NCBI RefSeq assembly: GCF_023243075.1 | Contig: NZ_JALKFZ020000162.1 | Location: 1-60,199 of the forward strand | From: Frankia sp. AiPa1 | Lineage (GTDB): Bacteria > Actinomycetota > Actinomycetes > Frankiales > Frankiaceae | Direction: 5' to 3' | DNA length: 60,199 nt | In this document: positions 48,653 through 57,553 of the stretch, piece after piece | Numbering within the stretch: position 1 is the first letter of the stretch | How the letters are laid out: each line of letters begins with the position of its first letter | Notes under the pieces: model-generated | Database searches by the model: none | What the model was told of the DNA's origin: nothing | Seen by the model: only the letters and a program-made list of their open reading frames with translations | Translations under genes and position numbers: made by a program

Positions 48653-49947
48653 CTGCGCCCCGCCCCTGTCGGCCTGGCTCCGGCCTGGCGCCGCAGGCCG
48701 ATGTGCTCGGCCAGGTGGGCCGCGTCCTGGGCCAGGCCGGCGAACCGGCCCGACCCCCAGGTGTGCTGCCAGGGCAGGCCGAGGAAGTACAGCCCGGGCA
48801 CGGCCGTGACGCCACGCAGATGCTGCGGGTGGCCGGCGCCGTCGAAGACGCCGGCGTGCAGCCAGCGGTAGTCGCGGGTGAACCCGGTTGCCCAGACCAC
48901 CGCGGCGATGTCGTCGACGCCGAGCCCGGGACCGGTCGAGGTGGCGGGCCGCCAGACCGGCTCGTAGCGGCTCGGGCCGGTCGTGACGTCCAGGCCGTTC
49001 GTCGTGATGTGGGCGTCGATCAGCGTGTTGATGCCGTTGTAGACCTCGTCCGCGGCGTCCAGGTTGGTCGTGAGATCGGCGGCGAAGTGAAACCGGCTGC
49101 CGGTGAGGTCGACGAGCCGGCCGTGCAGCGTCATCCCGGCGCGGGCCAAGGCACGCAGGTCGATGTCGCGTCCGCCGTCCCGTCCGGTGACGTAGTGATT
49201 GGTGCGGTCCAGGGCGCGTTCCTCGAGCGGCCGTGCGGTGACGGGTTTCGCGTAGTGGCCGGTGTCGTGCATCCAGGCGATGACATCACGACCGCGGTAG
49301 CGCCGCGCGAACCGTGGCGCGTTGCCGACGGCGAGGTGCACCCGGCGGCCGGCGAGGTGCAGATCCTCGGCGATCTGTGCCCCGGACTGGCCGGTCCCGA
49401 CGACCAGCACCGCCCCCGCCGGCAGCGCGTCCGGGTTGCGGTAGGTGGACGAGTGGACCTGGACGATCCCGTCCGGGAGCCGCTCGGCCAGCCGGGGGAT
49501 CGCCGGGGTGTGATAGCCCCCCGTGGCCACGACCACCTGATCGGCGACGATCTCGCCGGAGATGAGCTCCCCAGCGGTACGCACCACGAAGCCGCCGGCG
49601 GGATCCTCGGCGCCGGGGCCGTCGCCGCGGGGGTACAGCGAGGTGACGGCGGTGTGTTCGCGCACGGGTGGGGCGAAGCGCGCCCGGTAGCCGTCCAGCC
49701 ACTCGATGATCTCCAAGCGGACCATGAAGCCGTCCGGGTCGGGACCGCCGTAGCGGTAGCCGGGCAGCTGGCACTGCCAGTTCGGGGTGACCAGGCAGAA
49801 GCTGTCCCAGCGGGCGTCCCGCCAGGTGTGCAGGGCGGTGTCGCGTTCGAGGATCGCGTGCTCGACGCCGCCCGCGACCAGATGCCAGCTCAGGGCGAGC
49901 CCCGCCTGGCCGCCGCCGACGATGACGACGGGGAGATGCTCGCTCAC
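48649..49947 (-). CDS. MSMEG_0569-family flavin-dependent oxidoreductase
   Basis: 432-residue FAD/NAD(P)H monooxygenase-like protein. The N-terminal FAD-binding GGGQAGLALSWHL begins near residue 10, followed by the WDSFCLVTPNW segment. A second dinucleotide fold, VVGTGQSGAQIAEDLH, lies near 178, and VVWATGFTRDYRWL near 365. The family occurs in Nit1C clusters. It might oxidise a nitrile precursor such as an aldoxime or imine. The GTG start overlaps the stop of the upstream nitrilase (GTGA), so expression is coupled. Confidence 0.88.
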   Translation of the reverse strand: MSEHLPVVIVGGGQAGLALSWHLVAGGVEHAILERDTALHTWRDARWDSFCLVTPNWQCQLPGYRYGGPDPDGFMVRLEIIEWLDGYRARFAPPVREHTAVTSLYPRGDGPGAEDPAGGFVVRTAGELISGEIVADQVVVATGGYHTPAIPRLAERLPDGIVQVHSSTYRNPDALPAGAVLVVGTGQSGAQIAEDLHLAGRRVHLAVGNAPRFARRYRGRDVIAWMHDTGHYAKPVTARPLEERALDRTNHYVTGRDGGRDIDLRALARAGMTLHGRLVDLTGSRFHFAADLTTNLDAADEVYNGINTLIDAHITTNGLDVTTGPSRYEPVWRPATSTGPGLGVDDIAAVVWATGFTRDYRWLHAGVFDGAGHPQHLRGVTAVPGLYFLGLPWQHTWGSGRFAGLAQDAAHLAEHIGLRRQAGARPTGAGRS

Positions 49948-50849
49948 GGCTGGACCCGTCTGGTCGAACGGGTGCCCGGCTGGTCGGCGCGGCCGAGGTA
50001 GGCCTCGGGGCGCCGGTCGCGCAGATGGAACATGCTGGCGCGGGCGGCGGAGAGCATCCCGTCCAGGTCGACGGTGGTGTAGGCGACGCCGGCGGTCGTG
50101 CCGGTGGTGGCCAGCACATCCCCGCCCGCGTCGACGATCTTGGCGCTGGCGACGAACCGCAGGCGGCCGAAGGTGCCCGCCTGGTTGGCCGACACCCAGA
50201 GCACCTGGTTCTCCAGCGCCCGCGCCTGGTCGAACAGGTCGAACCGGCGGGTCCACCGATCCTGCGCGAGGTCAGGGGAGGAGTACGTACGTGCGGCCGG
50301 CCACGCCGACAGGCACGCGACGATCTGCGCCCCGTCGACGGCCAGGGCACGGGCCGCCTCCGGGAACGCCTTGTCATAGCAGATCAGCATTCCCATCCGT
50401 CCCACGGGAGTGTCGAAGGCGGCGAAACTGTTTCCGGCCCGGTAGGAGGCGCCCTCGCCGAGTGGCTGGTGCACCTTGCGGTGGACGCCGAGCACGCCGT
50501 CGCCGCTGACGGCGACCGCGGTGTTGTAGCGGGCCGTCCCGTCGGCCTCGCACAGGCCGACGGTGACGACCAGGTCCCCGGCGAGCGCGGCGAGCCGGCG
50601 CAGCTCCGGGCCGTCCAGGTCCAGCGCCGGTGGCAGCGAGCAGGCGGCGTCGGCACCGAGTCCGGCGGCGGCCGGGCCCCCGTCCGTCGGGCCGTCGAGG
50701 GCGGTCAGGTAGCCGCCGAGGGCCGCCTCGGGCAGGACGACCAGGCCCGCGCCGTGCGCCCGGGCGTCGTCGAGCAGGGTTTCGATCCGGGTGAACGCCG
50801 CGGCCAGGTCACGTCCGAACTCCGCGGCCACCGCCGCGACCGTGATCAT
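49944..50849 (-). CDS. Nitrilase (Nit1C-type carbon-nitrogen hydrolase)
   Basis: 301 residues with an intact nitrilase triad: Glu41 (LPEAALGGY), Lys125 (HRKVHQP) and Cys157 (ICYDKAFPE). This is the nitrilase-1 group that hydrolyses nitriles to carboxylates and ammonia, or cyanide-derived nitriles. Its ATG overlaps the stop of the GNAT-AIR synthase gene (TGATG). It is the likely main catalyst of the operon, paired with the defective paralogue two genes downstream. Confidence 0.9.
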   Translation of the reverse strand: MITVAAVAAEFGRDLAAAFTRIETLLDDARAHGAGLVVLPEAALGGYLTALDGPTDGGPAAAGLGADAACSLPPALDLDGPELRRLAALAGDLVVTVGLCEADGTARYNTAVAVSGDGVLGVHRKVHQPLGEGASYRAGNSFAAFDTPVGRMGMLICYDKAFPEAARALAVDGAQIVACLSAWPAARTYSSPDLAQDRWTRRFDLFDQARALENQVLWVSANQAGTFGRLRFVASAKIVDAGGDVLATTGTTAGVAYTTVDLDGMLSAARASMFHLRDRRPEAYLGRADQPGTRSTRRVQP

Positions 50850-52282
50850 CAGGCGCCTCCTGGCCGGCGGGCCCGGCCGGCCGGACCGAGTCCGGTGACG
50901 GCGCCGGGCACGCCCTCGGTGAGTTCGCCGTCAGGCCAGCGCAGCGCCACTCCAGCCCCGGCGACGAGGGCGCCGCAGGCGGCGCTGGTCGCGGGGCCGG
51001 CGTCGGCGACACCGCGGCCGGGCTCGTCGGCGGTGAGCATGGCGAAGCCGGGGAAGCAGGACAGCCAGTCGGCGACGCCGACTCCGACCGGACGCGGCAC
51101 GGCGGCGACGTCGAGCACCGCCGCGCAGCCGCTGGCCTCGGCGAGCATCCCGAGCGTGCCGACCGTGCCGGCCATGCTGACGTCTTTCGCCGCGGCCGGC
51201 GCGGTGCGGGCGACGACGCTGGTCATGGCGGCCAGCTCCGCCGTGCTCCGCGAGGTCGAGGAGTCCCACTGGCGGCCGGTGTGTCCGCGCCGCCAGCCGC
51301 CGCCGAGGTCGGCGGTCAGCGTCACGGTCTGTCCCGGTCGGCCACCACCGGCGGGGATCGGGCGTGAGGTGCGCCCGAGAGCCGTCACGGACAGTGCGGC
51401 CGGGACGCCGAGCTGGGTGTGGCCACCGAGCACGGGCAGCCGGTAGGCCGCGGACGCCGCCCGCAGCCCGGACAGCACCCGGGCGGCGAACGAGGCGTCC
51501 CGGGCCCCGAGGGCGTCGAGCAGACCGATCGGCTGCGCGCCCATCGCCGCGAGGTCGCCGGCGTTGACCAGCACCCCGCACCAGCCGGCCCACTCCGGGT
51601 CGCGCTCGACCAGCGACGGCACGATCGCGTCGCAGGCGGCGACCAGGTCACTGCCCGGCACGGGCGCCCCGTCATCGCCGACGAAGCCATCCCCGCCGGG
51701 CCGCAGCTCGCCGAGCAGGCCGCCCAGCGCCGCCTTCACCGCCGCGGCCTGGCGGGCCAGCCGGTCGACCGGCCAGCGCATCAGCACATGGGCCCGGCCG
51801 GCCACGACCTGCGGACGGACCGGGCGCCAGCCGAGCCGGGTGAACATCCGCGCGGGGCCGGGCTGCACCGTCGCCTCGAAGCGCAGCACGCCGGCCTGTT
51901 CCGCATACGCACACGCCGCCCGCACCAGGGCCGCGCCCACCCCGGACGCCCGGCGCCGCGCCGCGTGTTCCACGGCCAGCCGGCTGCCCCGCCACCAGCC
52001 GAGATCGGTGTCACCGGTCATGCACTGCAGGCGGACACCGCCGAGCAGCCGTCCGTCGGGGTCATGGGCGAGCAGGACGACGGTGTGCGGGTCGTCGTCG
52101 GCGCCGTCATGGTCGTTGCCGGTGAACAGGCCCTGCTCGGTGACGAACACGTCGTGGCGCAGTCGCCGGTAGGCCGCGAGCGCTCGTGGGTCGGACGTCA
52201 CGTCGATCGTCCAGGCCGGCGGGAGCCTGGCCGGGGCCGACGTGCCGAGCAGGACGCCGCCCAGGTCCATCAGCTGGTCCAT
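50849..52282 (-). CDS. MSMEG_0567-family GNAT/AIR-synthase-like fusion
   Basis: About 477 residues. Residues 1 to about 165 are a GNAT-like domain (DVFVTEQGLF, VQPGPARMFTRLGWRPV). The rest resembles PurM/AIR-synthase-related proteins, with GVLVNAGDLAAMGAQPIGLLDALG and KDVSMAGTVGTLGMLAEASG. In some Nit1C clusters these are two separate genes (NitE and NitF); here they are fused. The substrate is unknown. The ATG at 52282 lies 7 bp after the radical SAM stop; a GTG at 52297 is a less likely start. Confidence 0.85.
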   Translation of the reverse strand: MDQLMDLGGVLLGTSAPARLPPAWTIDVTSDPRALAAYRRLRHDVFVTEQGLFTGNDHDGADDDPHTVVLLAHDPDGRLLGGVRLQCMTGDTDLGWWRGSRLAVEHAARRRASGVGAALVRAACAYAEQAGVLRFEATVQPGPARMFTRLGWRPVRPQVVAGRAHVLMRWPVDRLARQAAAVKAALGGLLGELRPGGDGFVGDDGAPVPGSDLVAACDAIVPSLVERDPEWAGWCGVLVNAGDLAAMGAQPIGLLDALGARDASFAARVLSGLRAASAAYRLPVLGGHTQLGVPAALSVTALGRTSRPIPAGGGRPGQTVTLTADLGGGWRRGHTGRQWDSSTSRSTAELAAMTSVVARTAPAAAKDVSMAGTVGTLGMLAEASGCAAVLDVAAVPRPVGVGVADWLSCFPGFAMLTADEPGRGVADAGPATSAACGALVAGAGVALRWPDGELTEGVPGAVTGLGPAGRARRPGGA

Positions 52283-52289
52283 GGGTGCA

Positions 52290-53348
52290 TCACCCACCGG
52301 CCGAGCGCAGGGCGCTGCACGCACCGCAGGCCGCGCAGCCGGCCCGCTGGTCGGAGCCGATCATGCCGGCCGCCCGCAGCAGCGCGGCGACCCGACTGGT
52401 CACGTCCGCGACGACGGCGGCGGGGGGAGTGCAAGCCCCGTCGACGTCGAAGGCGAGCGTGCCGGCGATGGGGCGCAGCGGCACCACGAACGGGTAGACG
52501 CCGAGTTCGATGAGGTCGGCAGCCCCCGCGACGAGTGCGTCCGGATCCTCGCCGAGACCGACGATCAGATAGGTGGACACCTGGTTGCGGCCGAAGACCC
52601 GCACGGCCTCGCGCCAGGCGGCGCGGTACTCGTCGAGCGGCACCGCGCCCTTGCCCGGCATCCAGCGCCGGCGCACCTCGTCGTCGAGCGACTCGACATG
52701 GATGCCGATGCTCGCCGCACCCGCGTCGTGCAGCTCGCGCAGGACGGTGAGATCCGCCGGGGGCTCGCACTGCACCTGCACGGCGAGCCCCGGCGCCGCG
52801 GCGACGACCGCCCGCGCGCAGCGGGCCAGGTGCCGGGCGCCGCGGTCGCGTCCGGTGGTCGTCCCGGTGGTCATCACCATCTGCCGGACGCCGTCGAGCC
52901 GCACCGCCGCCTCGGCGACCTCGGCGAGCTGCGCCGGGGTCTTCACCGCCGTCGTGGCCCCGGCCCGCAGCGACTCCTCGATCGCGCAGAACCGGCAGCG
53001 TTCGGCCTCGCCGTAGCGGATGCAGGTCTGCACGACCGTGGTGGCCAGCACGTCCGTGCCGTGCAGGCGGGCGATCTGGTGGTATGGGATGCCGCCTTCG
53101 GTGCGCAGGTCGTAGAACGCCGGCCGGCGCACCGCCTCGACGTCGACCCCGAGGTCGGTTCCGTCGAACAGCAGCCGACCCGCACGCACCCGGTAGCGGC
53201 TGGTCGGCACGATCGGCAGCGCCGTGCCGACCCCGTCGAGCAGGACATGGCCGTCGTCGGAGGGGCCGGCGCCACCCTGGCGCCGTACCGGGGCGTCGAG
53301 GGCCACCCCGCGGACCGCGAGCTCACTTCTCAGCGCGGTGCTCGTCAT
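52290..53348 (-). CDS. MSMEG_0568-family radical SAM protein
   Basis: 352 residues. Three cysteines, Cys109-x8-Cys118-x2-Cys121 (CIRYGEAERCRFC), provide a 4Fe-4S site with unusual spacing; the classic motif is C-x3-C-x2-C. A C-terminal cluster CAACGAC suggests a second iron-sulfur or metal site. ESLDDEVRRRWMPGKG and STYLIVGLGED are typical of the barrel. It is probably the radical step of the Nit1C pathway. It starts at ATG 53348, 3 bp after the Sll0783-family gene. Confidence 0.87.
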   Translation of the reverse strand: MTSTALRSELAVRGVALDAPVRRQGGAGPSDDGHVLLDGVGTALPIVPTSRYRVRAGRLLFDGTDLGVDVEAVRRPAFYDLRTEGGIPYHQIARLHGTDVLATTVVQTCIRYGEAERCRFCAIEESLRAGATTAVKTPAQLAEVAEAAVRLDGVRQMVMTTGTTTGRDRGARHLARCARAVVAAAPGLAVQVQCEPPADLTVLRELHDAGAASIGIHVESLDDEVRRRWMPGKGAVPLDEYRAAWREAVRVFGRNQVSTYLIVGLGEDPDALVAGAADLIELGVYPFVVPLRPIAGTLAFDVDGACTPPAAVVADVTSRVAALLRAAGMIGSDQRAGCAACGACSALRSAGG

Positions 53349-53351
53349 CGT

Positions 53352-53873
53352 TCAAACCATGTAGGTGGAGTTGATGATCGCACCCTTGCGGGCGTAGTGG
53401 ATCACCGCGTCCTGGACGTCGAGCGGGTGCGCGGGGACGACCCCGGCGATGAGGTCCTCCTCGCGCGCGCCGTGCAGCGCGAGGCCGAAGCGGCAGCAGT
53501 AGACCGTGCCGCCTTCCTTGATGAACGTCTCCAGCGCCAGGTTGATGTTCGTCTCGCCGGGGAACGCCGCGTCGCCGGTCGTCGGGAATCCGCGGTTCGC
53601 GACGCAGTTGATCGCGCCGGGTCCGTAGAAGTAGATCGCGGACTCGAAGCCCTTGCGCAGCGCGCGGGTTGCCTGCAGGACGGCCACGAAGCTCACCGAC
53701 GACTCGTGGGCGATGCCGTGGACGAGGGTGAAGTACGACTCGCCGTTCTCCGCCTGGTAATCGGGGAAGATCTTGGTGGAGCCGTAGATGTTGCTGCCTT
53801 TGGGTAGCGACGGATGCGGGATCTCGGCCAGGCTGCGGGCGATGTTCTCGGCGATCGTGTCGTCCAGGGACAT
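53352..53873 (-). CDS. MSMEG_0572/Sll0783-family protein
   Basis: 173 residues. It matches the nitrogen-starvation-response Sll0783 family (NitB of Nit1C): SNIYGSTKIFPDYQAENGESYFTLVHG, AIYFYGPGAINCVANRGFPTTG and HYARKGAIINSTYMV. The DsrE-like fold with a conserved FYGPG turn is likely. Function is unclear; cyanobacterial Sll0783 is induced on nitrogen starvation and affects polyhydroxybutyrate synthesis. First gene of the tightly packed operon; starts at ATG 53873. Confidence 0.88.
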   Translation of the reverse strand: MSLDDTIAENIARSLAEIPHPSLPKGSNIYGSTKIFPDYQAENGESYFTLVHGIAHESSVSFVAVLQATRALRKGFESAIYFYGPGAINCVANRGFPTTGDAAFPGETNINLALETFIKEGGTVYCCRFGLALHGAREEDLIAGVVPAHPLDVQDAVIHYARKGAIINSTYMV

Positions 53874-54128
53874 CCTTGCTTCTCCTCGCTGCGGGGGACG
53901 GCTTTTTCCGGCGATACCGGCTTCCGGCGATACCGCCTTCTGCTGATGGCTGGTGTTCGGAGATGGCTGCTGTGCTGCTGGCTGGAGCGGGGTGCTCGGA
54001 GTCGGACGCGATCGGGCGCGATGCACGCATTGTCGCCGGGAAGGGACCCTGCGGGGGCGCGATCGTCCGTACCGGGATGGTGCGATGGTGAAATGTCGAT
54101 ATGGCGCGGGTGGAAGGCGGTGTGGAGG
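53874..54128. promoter_or_regulatory. Likely promoter region of the Nit1C operon
   Basis: 255 bp separating the operon from the upstream amidohydrolase gene on the same strand. A CTTCCGGCGATACCG-like sequence occurs twice in tandem near 53905-53940, close to the operon start. I did not recognise an NtcA- or GlnR-type site with confidence. Confidence 0.4.
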
Positions 54129-54956
54129 TCAGTCGTAGAGCGCGGCGAAGTTGGCGCCGAACACGTGCCGGGCAAGTTCCCCGTCGCCCACCGCGGCCGT
54201 CAGGCGGGCATGTTCGCCGGGGTGGTCACCCCAGGGCTCGTCGGAGGCGAACAGCAACCGGTCGTGCCCGACACCGCGGCGGTCGATCTCCGCGGCAAGC
54301 CAGCGCGGCGCGAATCCGATCGCCCAGCTCATGTCCGTGAAGACTCGTTTCCCGGCCGCGATCCAGTCGAAGAACCGACCGCCGGCCAGCTTGATGTGAC
54401 CGCTCATACCGCCCCCGAAATGCACCAGATGGATCTTCGTTGTGTCGCCGTAACGCTCCACAAGCTGGCCGACCCGGTCGATGTCGCTCGCCGCGCCAGG
54501 CGAGGTGTGGACATGCACGACGAGGTCGTGGGTGGCCGCGGTGGCGAAGATCTGGTCCAGCTGGGCGAGACAGCCGGCGTCGTCGACGCTGCCCCCGAGC
54601 AGGAAGGTGGTCTTGAGCGCCCGCACGCCGTGCTCACCGGCCAGGGCGAGGGCCCGCGCGGTGAGGTCCGCGTCCTGGGGCCGTGGGGAGACGTACAGGC
54701 CGGCCCGGATGCGGTCGTCACGCGCGGCCGCCTCCAGGACCAGGTCGTTGAGGGCGAAGGTGTGGGACACGTCCGGCACCCCGTAGTTCGGGATGACCAG
54801 GGCGCGTTCGGTGCCCTCACGGTCGAGATCGGCGATGAGCTCGGCGATCGTCGCGCGGGCACCGACGTCGGGGTTGACAGCCGGACCCCCGTAGAACGGG
54901 TAGGCCGGAAGCACACCGAGGTGGCGGTGGGCGTCGGCGAGTCCGGTGGATGACAT
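54129..54956 (-). CDS. Amidohydrolase-family protein
   Basis: About 275 residues with the TIM-barrel amidohydrolase pattern: DAHRHLG near the N-terminus (metal HxH), VHVHTSPG, HLVHFGGG and the late FASDEPWGDHPGE with the catalytic Asp. It resembles the amidohydrolase_2/decarboxylase group. It lies upstream of and in the same direction as the Nit1C operon but 255 bp away, so a pathway role is only suggested. ATGs at 54956 and 54962 are possible starts. Confidence 0.82.
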   Translation of the reverse strand: MSSTGLADAHRHLGVLPAYPFYGGPAVNPDVGARATIAELIADLDREGTERALVIPNYGVPDVSHTFALNDLVLEAAARDDRIRAGLYVSPRPQDADLTARALALAGEHGVRALKTTFLLGGSVDDAGCLAQLDQIFATAATHDLVVHVHTSPGAASDIDRVGQLVERYGDTTKIHLVHFGGGMSGHIKLAGGRFFDWIAAGKRVFTDMSWAIGFAPRWLAAEIDRRGVGHDRLLFASDEPWGDHPGEHARLTAAVGDGELARHVFGANFAALYD

Positions 54957-55138
54957 GCACATCAGTACAGGGTTCCGGTATGTCGGATTGATGAACGTCG
55001 GAACATCTTCACGTTTCGTGCGGATCGGCCCTCCCCGGCGGTAGGAGTCGGCCCCGCGTGGGTCCGTGGCGCGCAGGCTCCTTGTCTACCAGGCGGGTTC
55101 TCGCCCCGTCCGCCAGATGGTGCACCGTATCGACCCGG

Positions 55139-56023
55139 CTATCGCCGAACGGGTACATCCCGCTGGAACGTGCCCTGGTCATCCACCGAAACCTTATGAT
55201 CTCCCGAACCCTGGTCATCGCCCGACGTCCGGTCGCCTTCCGCACCCTGGTCCGCGCCAGCCTGGTCCACCTGGGCAGCCTGTTCGACCTCGAGCAGCGA
55301 CTCGGCGTGCCGCTCCGCCTCGAATGCCGCGCCACCGCCACGGACCCCGAACAACCGCTTGCTCGCGATCAGATAAGCGACGGCGGCGACGTTGATGAGC
55401 AGCGCGCCGATCCGCAGCACCGTGATCCGCTCGGTGAGCTCATAGACCTCGAGCGGCAGGAACACCGAGGTCGCGATGACCGCGAAGTACTCGCCCCAAC
55501 GCCTGAGCAGCCAGAGCCCGACCGCCTCGACGATCTGCACCGCCGCATAGCCGAACAACAGACACGCCACCAGCAGCAGCGTGTTCGGCTCGGTGTGAAT
55601 CAGATGGCGCAGGTGCTCGATGGTGGGGGAGTGGTCCAGGTCGAGATGCAGCACGTCAGCCAGCGGCCGCGCGGCCGGAACGGCCCGGTCGAACAGCTGC
55701 TGCACCTGTTCCTCGGAGCTACGGAACCGCAGGATGGCGTAGCCGACCAGCACCAGCAGCAACGCCCGGACGAACCGTTCCGCCGCGAGCAGCCGCAGCA
55801 CGGTGGCATCCCGCAACGCCCGCCCGCGCAGCAGCAGCGGCGCGTCCTGCGCCGGCCCGGACAGCTTCGGCTCGCCGGGAACGTAGTCCCCGCAGCGCAG
55901 ACAGCGCCAGCTGCGCCCCGCCGGGGTCACCGCGGTCAGCCGCGCGGCGAGCTCCGGCTCGTCCGGCCGATAGGTCGCATGCCCCTTGCGCGAACAGGCC
56001 CGCAGCTCCCAGTCCACCCGCAT
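55139..56023 (-). CDS. DUF2127 domain membrane protein
   Basis: 294 residues. An N-terminal CxxC segment (WRCLRCGDYVPGEP) precedes DUF2127 hydrophobic segments: VLRLLAAERFVRALLLVLVGYAI, then NTLLLVACLLFGYAAVQIVEAVGLWL, EYFAVIATSVFLPLEVYELTE and ALLINVAAVAYLIASKRLF. The tail is charged and repetitive (DQGAEGD, DQGSGD). Function unknown. The ATG at 56023 directly abuts an AAGGGG, so the GTG at 56017, with six bases of spacing, may be the true start. Confidence 0.78.
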   Translation of the reverse strand: MRVDWELRACSRKGHATYRPDEPELAARLTAVTPAGRSWRCLRCGDYVPGEPKLSGPAQDAPLLLRGRALRDATVLRLLAAERFVRALLLVLVGYAILRFRSSEEQVQQLFDRAVPAARPLADVLHLDLDHSPTIEHLRHLIHTEPNTLLLVACLLFGYAAVQIVEAVGLWLLRRWGEYFAVIATSVFLPLEVYELTERITVLRIGALLINVAAVAYLIASKRLFGVRGGGAAFEAERHAESLLEVEQAAQVDQAGADQGAEGDRTSGDDQGSGDHKVSVDDQGTFQRDVPVRR

Positions 56024-56213
56024 CCCCTTCAGCCGCCATCCCCTCGCGGCCCGCCCAGCCGGCGCCGGCCATCCCGCACCGGCCGTCCGCGTCGGTCATC
56101 CTGCACTGTCCACTCTGGCGGCCACCGAGTCTGGCAGCTCCACCGGCCGCCCAGGTGGCTCCTGGCGCGGATCCGACACCCCCGGGCGGAGCAGCCCGCC
56201 CGGAGCGCCGGTA

Positions 56214-56375
56214 GTGCGCCGGCGCCGGCGCCGAGCAGGGCGGGTGCACGAGTGCGCTGGCCCCGACTGCCGCGCGCTCTTCCTCGACGGATCCCGTCCC
56301 GGCCGGCGGCGCTGGTGCTCGATGAACACCTGCGGCAACAAGGCGAAGAAGGCGGCGCTGCGCCGAACCCGCTGA
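56214..56375 (+). pseudogene. CGNR zinc-finger fragment (ABATE domain missing)
   Basis: The 53-residue end encoded here, VHECAGPDCRALFLDGSR then RRWCSMNTCGNKAKK, is the C-terminal CGNR zinc finger of a family whose usual N-terminal ABATE domain is about 120 residues. The conserved CGNR reads CGNK. The open frame upstream (to 55986) has no ABATE resemblance and overlaps the divergent DUF2127 gene, so this looks truncated. A GTG at 56214 could still allow expression of a mini-finger. Confidence 0.6.
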
Positions 56376-56446
56376 TTGCCGTTCCAGCAAACTTTCTTGC
56401 CGTTCTGTCCGCCCGCGCCGCAGGCTACAGGTGGAGGTGGTCGACT

Positions 56447-57148
56447 GTGACCGAGGAAGTTTCTGTGCCGACGCACAGCGTGCCGGCGGCGCGGCACTGG
56501 ATCCATGATGTGGATCCCGCGATGGATCCCACGGCGCTCTGGGAACGGTTCTACTCCGAGGGCGAGCCGTGGAGCGGACGGCCGAACCCCGGCCTCGTCG
56601 GCGAACTGGCTGCGCGCCCGATCGCCGACACGGCCCGCGCCACCGCGCTCGATCTCGGCTGCGGCACCGGCGGTGACGCGATCTGGCTGGCCGAGCAGGG
56701 TTGGCAGGTCGACGCCGTCGACATCGCTCCGACGGCGCTCGCGCGTGGGGCCGCCGGAGCGCGGGCCGCCGGCGTCGGTGACCGGATCCGCTGGGCCTGC
56801 CACAACCTCGACACCGACTTCCCCGCCGGCGCCTGGGACCTGGTCACCACGTCCTACCTGCACTCTCCGGTCGACCTGGATCGGGAGAGGATCCTTCGCC
56901 GGGCCGCGGCCGCGGTCGCCCCGGGCGGAACGCTGATCATCATTGGTCATCTGGGCTTCCCGTCCTGGATGACCGAACCGCCACCGCACGCGGACCTGCC
57001 GACCCCCGAGGAGATCGTCGCGAGCCTCGACCTCGACGGCTGGACGGTCATCCAGGCCGGTGCAGTGGTCGTCCCCAGCGTCCCGTCCCCCGAAGGCGAG
57101 CCCGGAACCCGCACCGACAGCGTCGTCCGCCTTCAGCGCGGAGGCTGA
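56447..57148 (+). CDS. Class I SAM-dependent methyltransferase
   Basis: 233 residues. SAM motif I is ALDLGCGTGGDAIWLA, then VDAVDIAPTAL, with the DLVTTSYLHSPVDLDRE and APGGTLIIIGHLG segments of the TehB/Methyltransf_25 type. WERFYSEGEPWSGRPNPGLV at the start is conserved in this actinobacterial group. The GTG at 56447 follows GGAGG by nine bases. The substrate is unknown. Its end overlaps the convergent 57133 gene by 16 bp. Confidence 0.85.
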   Translation: MTEEVSVPTHSVPAARHWIHDVDPAMDPTALWERFYSEGEPWSGRPNPGLVGELAARPIADTARATALDLGCGTGGDAIWLAEQGWQVDAVDIAPTALARGAAGARAAGVGDRIRWACHNLDTDFPAGAWDLVTTSYLHSPVDLDRERILRRAAAAVAPGGTLIIIGHLGFPSWMTEPPPHADLPTPEEIVASLDLDGWTVIQAGAVVVPSVPSPEGEPGTRTDSVVRLQRGG

Positions 57149-57402
57149 CCCAAGCGCCCGAGAAGCGGCGCCAGCCACGGCACTGTCGCGCAGGCCGCGT
57201 CGAGGGTCGCCTCCGGCGACGGGTATTCCAGGCCCGAGAAGTACAGGACCGGCGTCCACGCGCCCATGTCCTCCGGGTCCCGCCGGAACTCCTCGAATCC
57301 GAATGTTCCGGCGGGACGCCGGAAGACGTCGACACAACGATCCGCCTCCGGCGTCTGGTGGCTGGCCAGCACAACCCATGACCGATCAAGCCGCGACGAC
57401 AC
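57133..57402 (-). CDS. Hypothetical protein (89 aa)
   Basis: A short protein with a plausible conserved core: VVLASHQTPEADRCVDVFRRP, then FGFEEFRRDPED and WTPVLYFSGLEYPSPEATLDAA. It uses coding-like codons. The GTG at 57402 is favoured; the open frame extends to 57492. I do not recognise the family. It overlaps the convergent methyltransferase gene by 16 bp. Confidence 0.5.
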   Translation of the reverse strand: MSSRLDRSWVVLASHQTPEADRCVDVFRRPAGTFGFEEFRRDPEDMGAWTPVLYFSGLEYPSPEATLDAACATVPWLAPLLGRLGQPPR

Positions 57403-57553
57403 CCCTGGATAATAGCGATCCGGTGCTGGTGCCCCGCTGGCCGACGGATATGTCAGGCGGGCTGGTGCCGATCGAATCGAACAGGCCGTCACCGGCGGGC
57501 TTGAGTGCGAACTTCAGGCGCAACCAGAGGATCAGCGCGCGTCGTTGAGGGCC

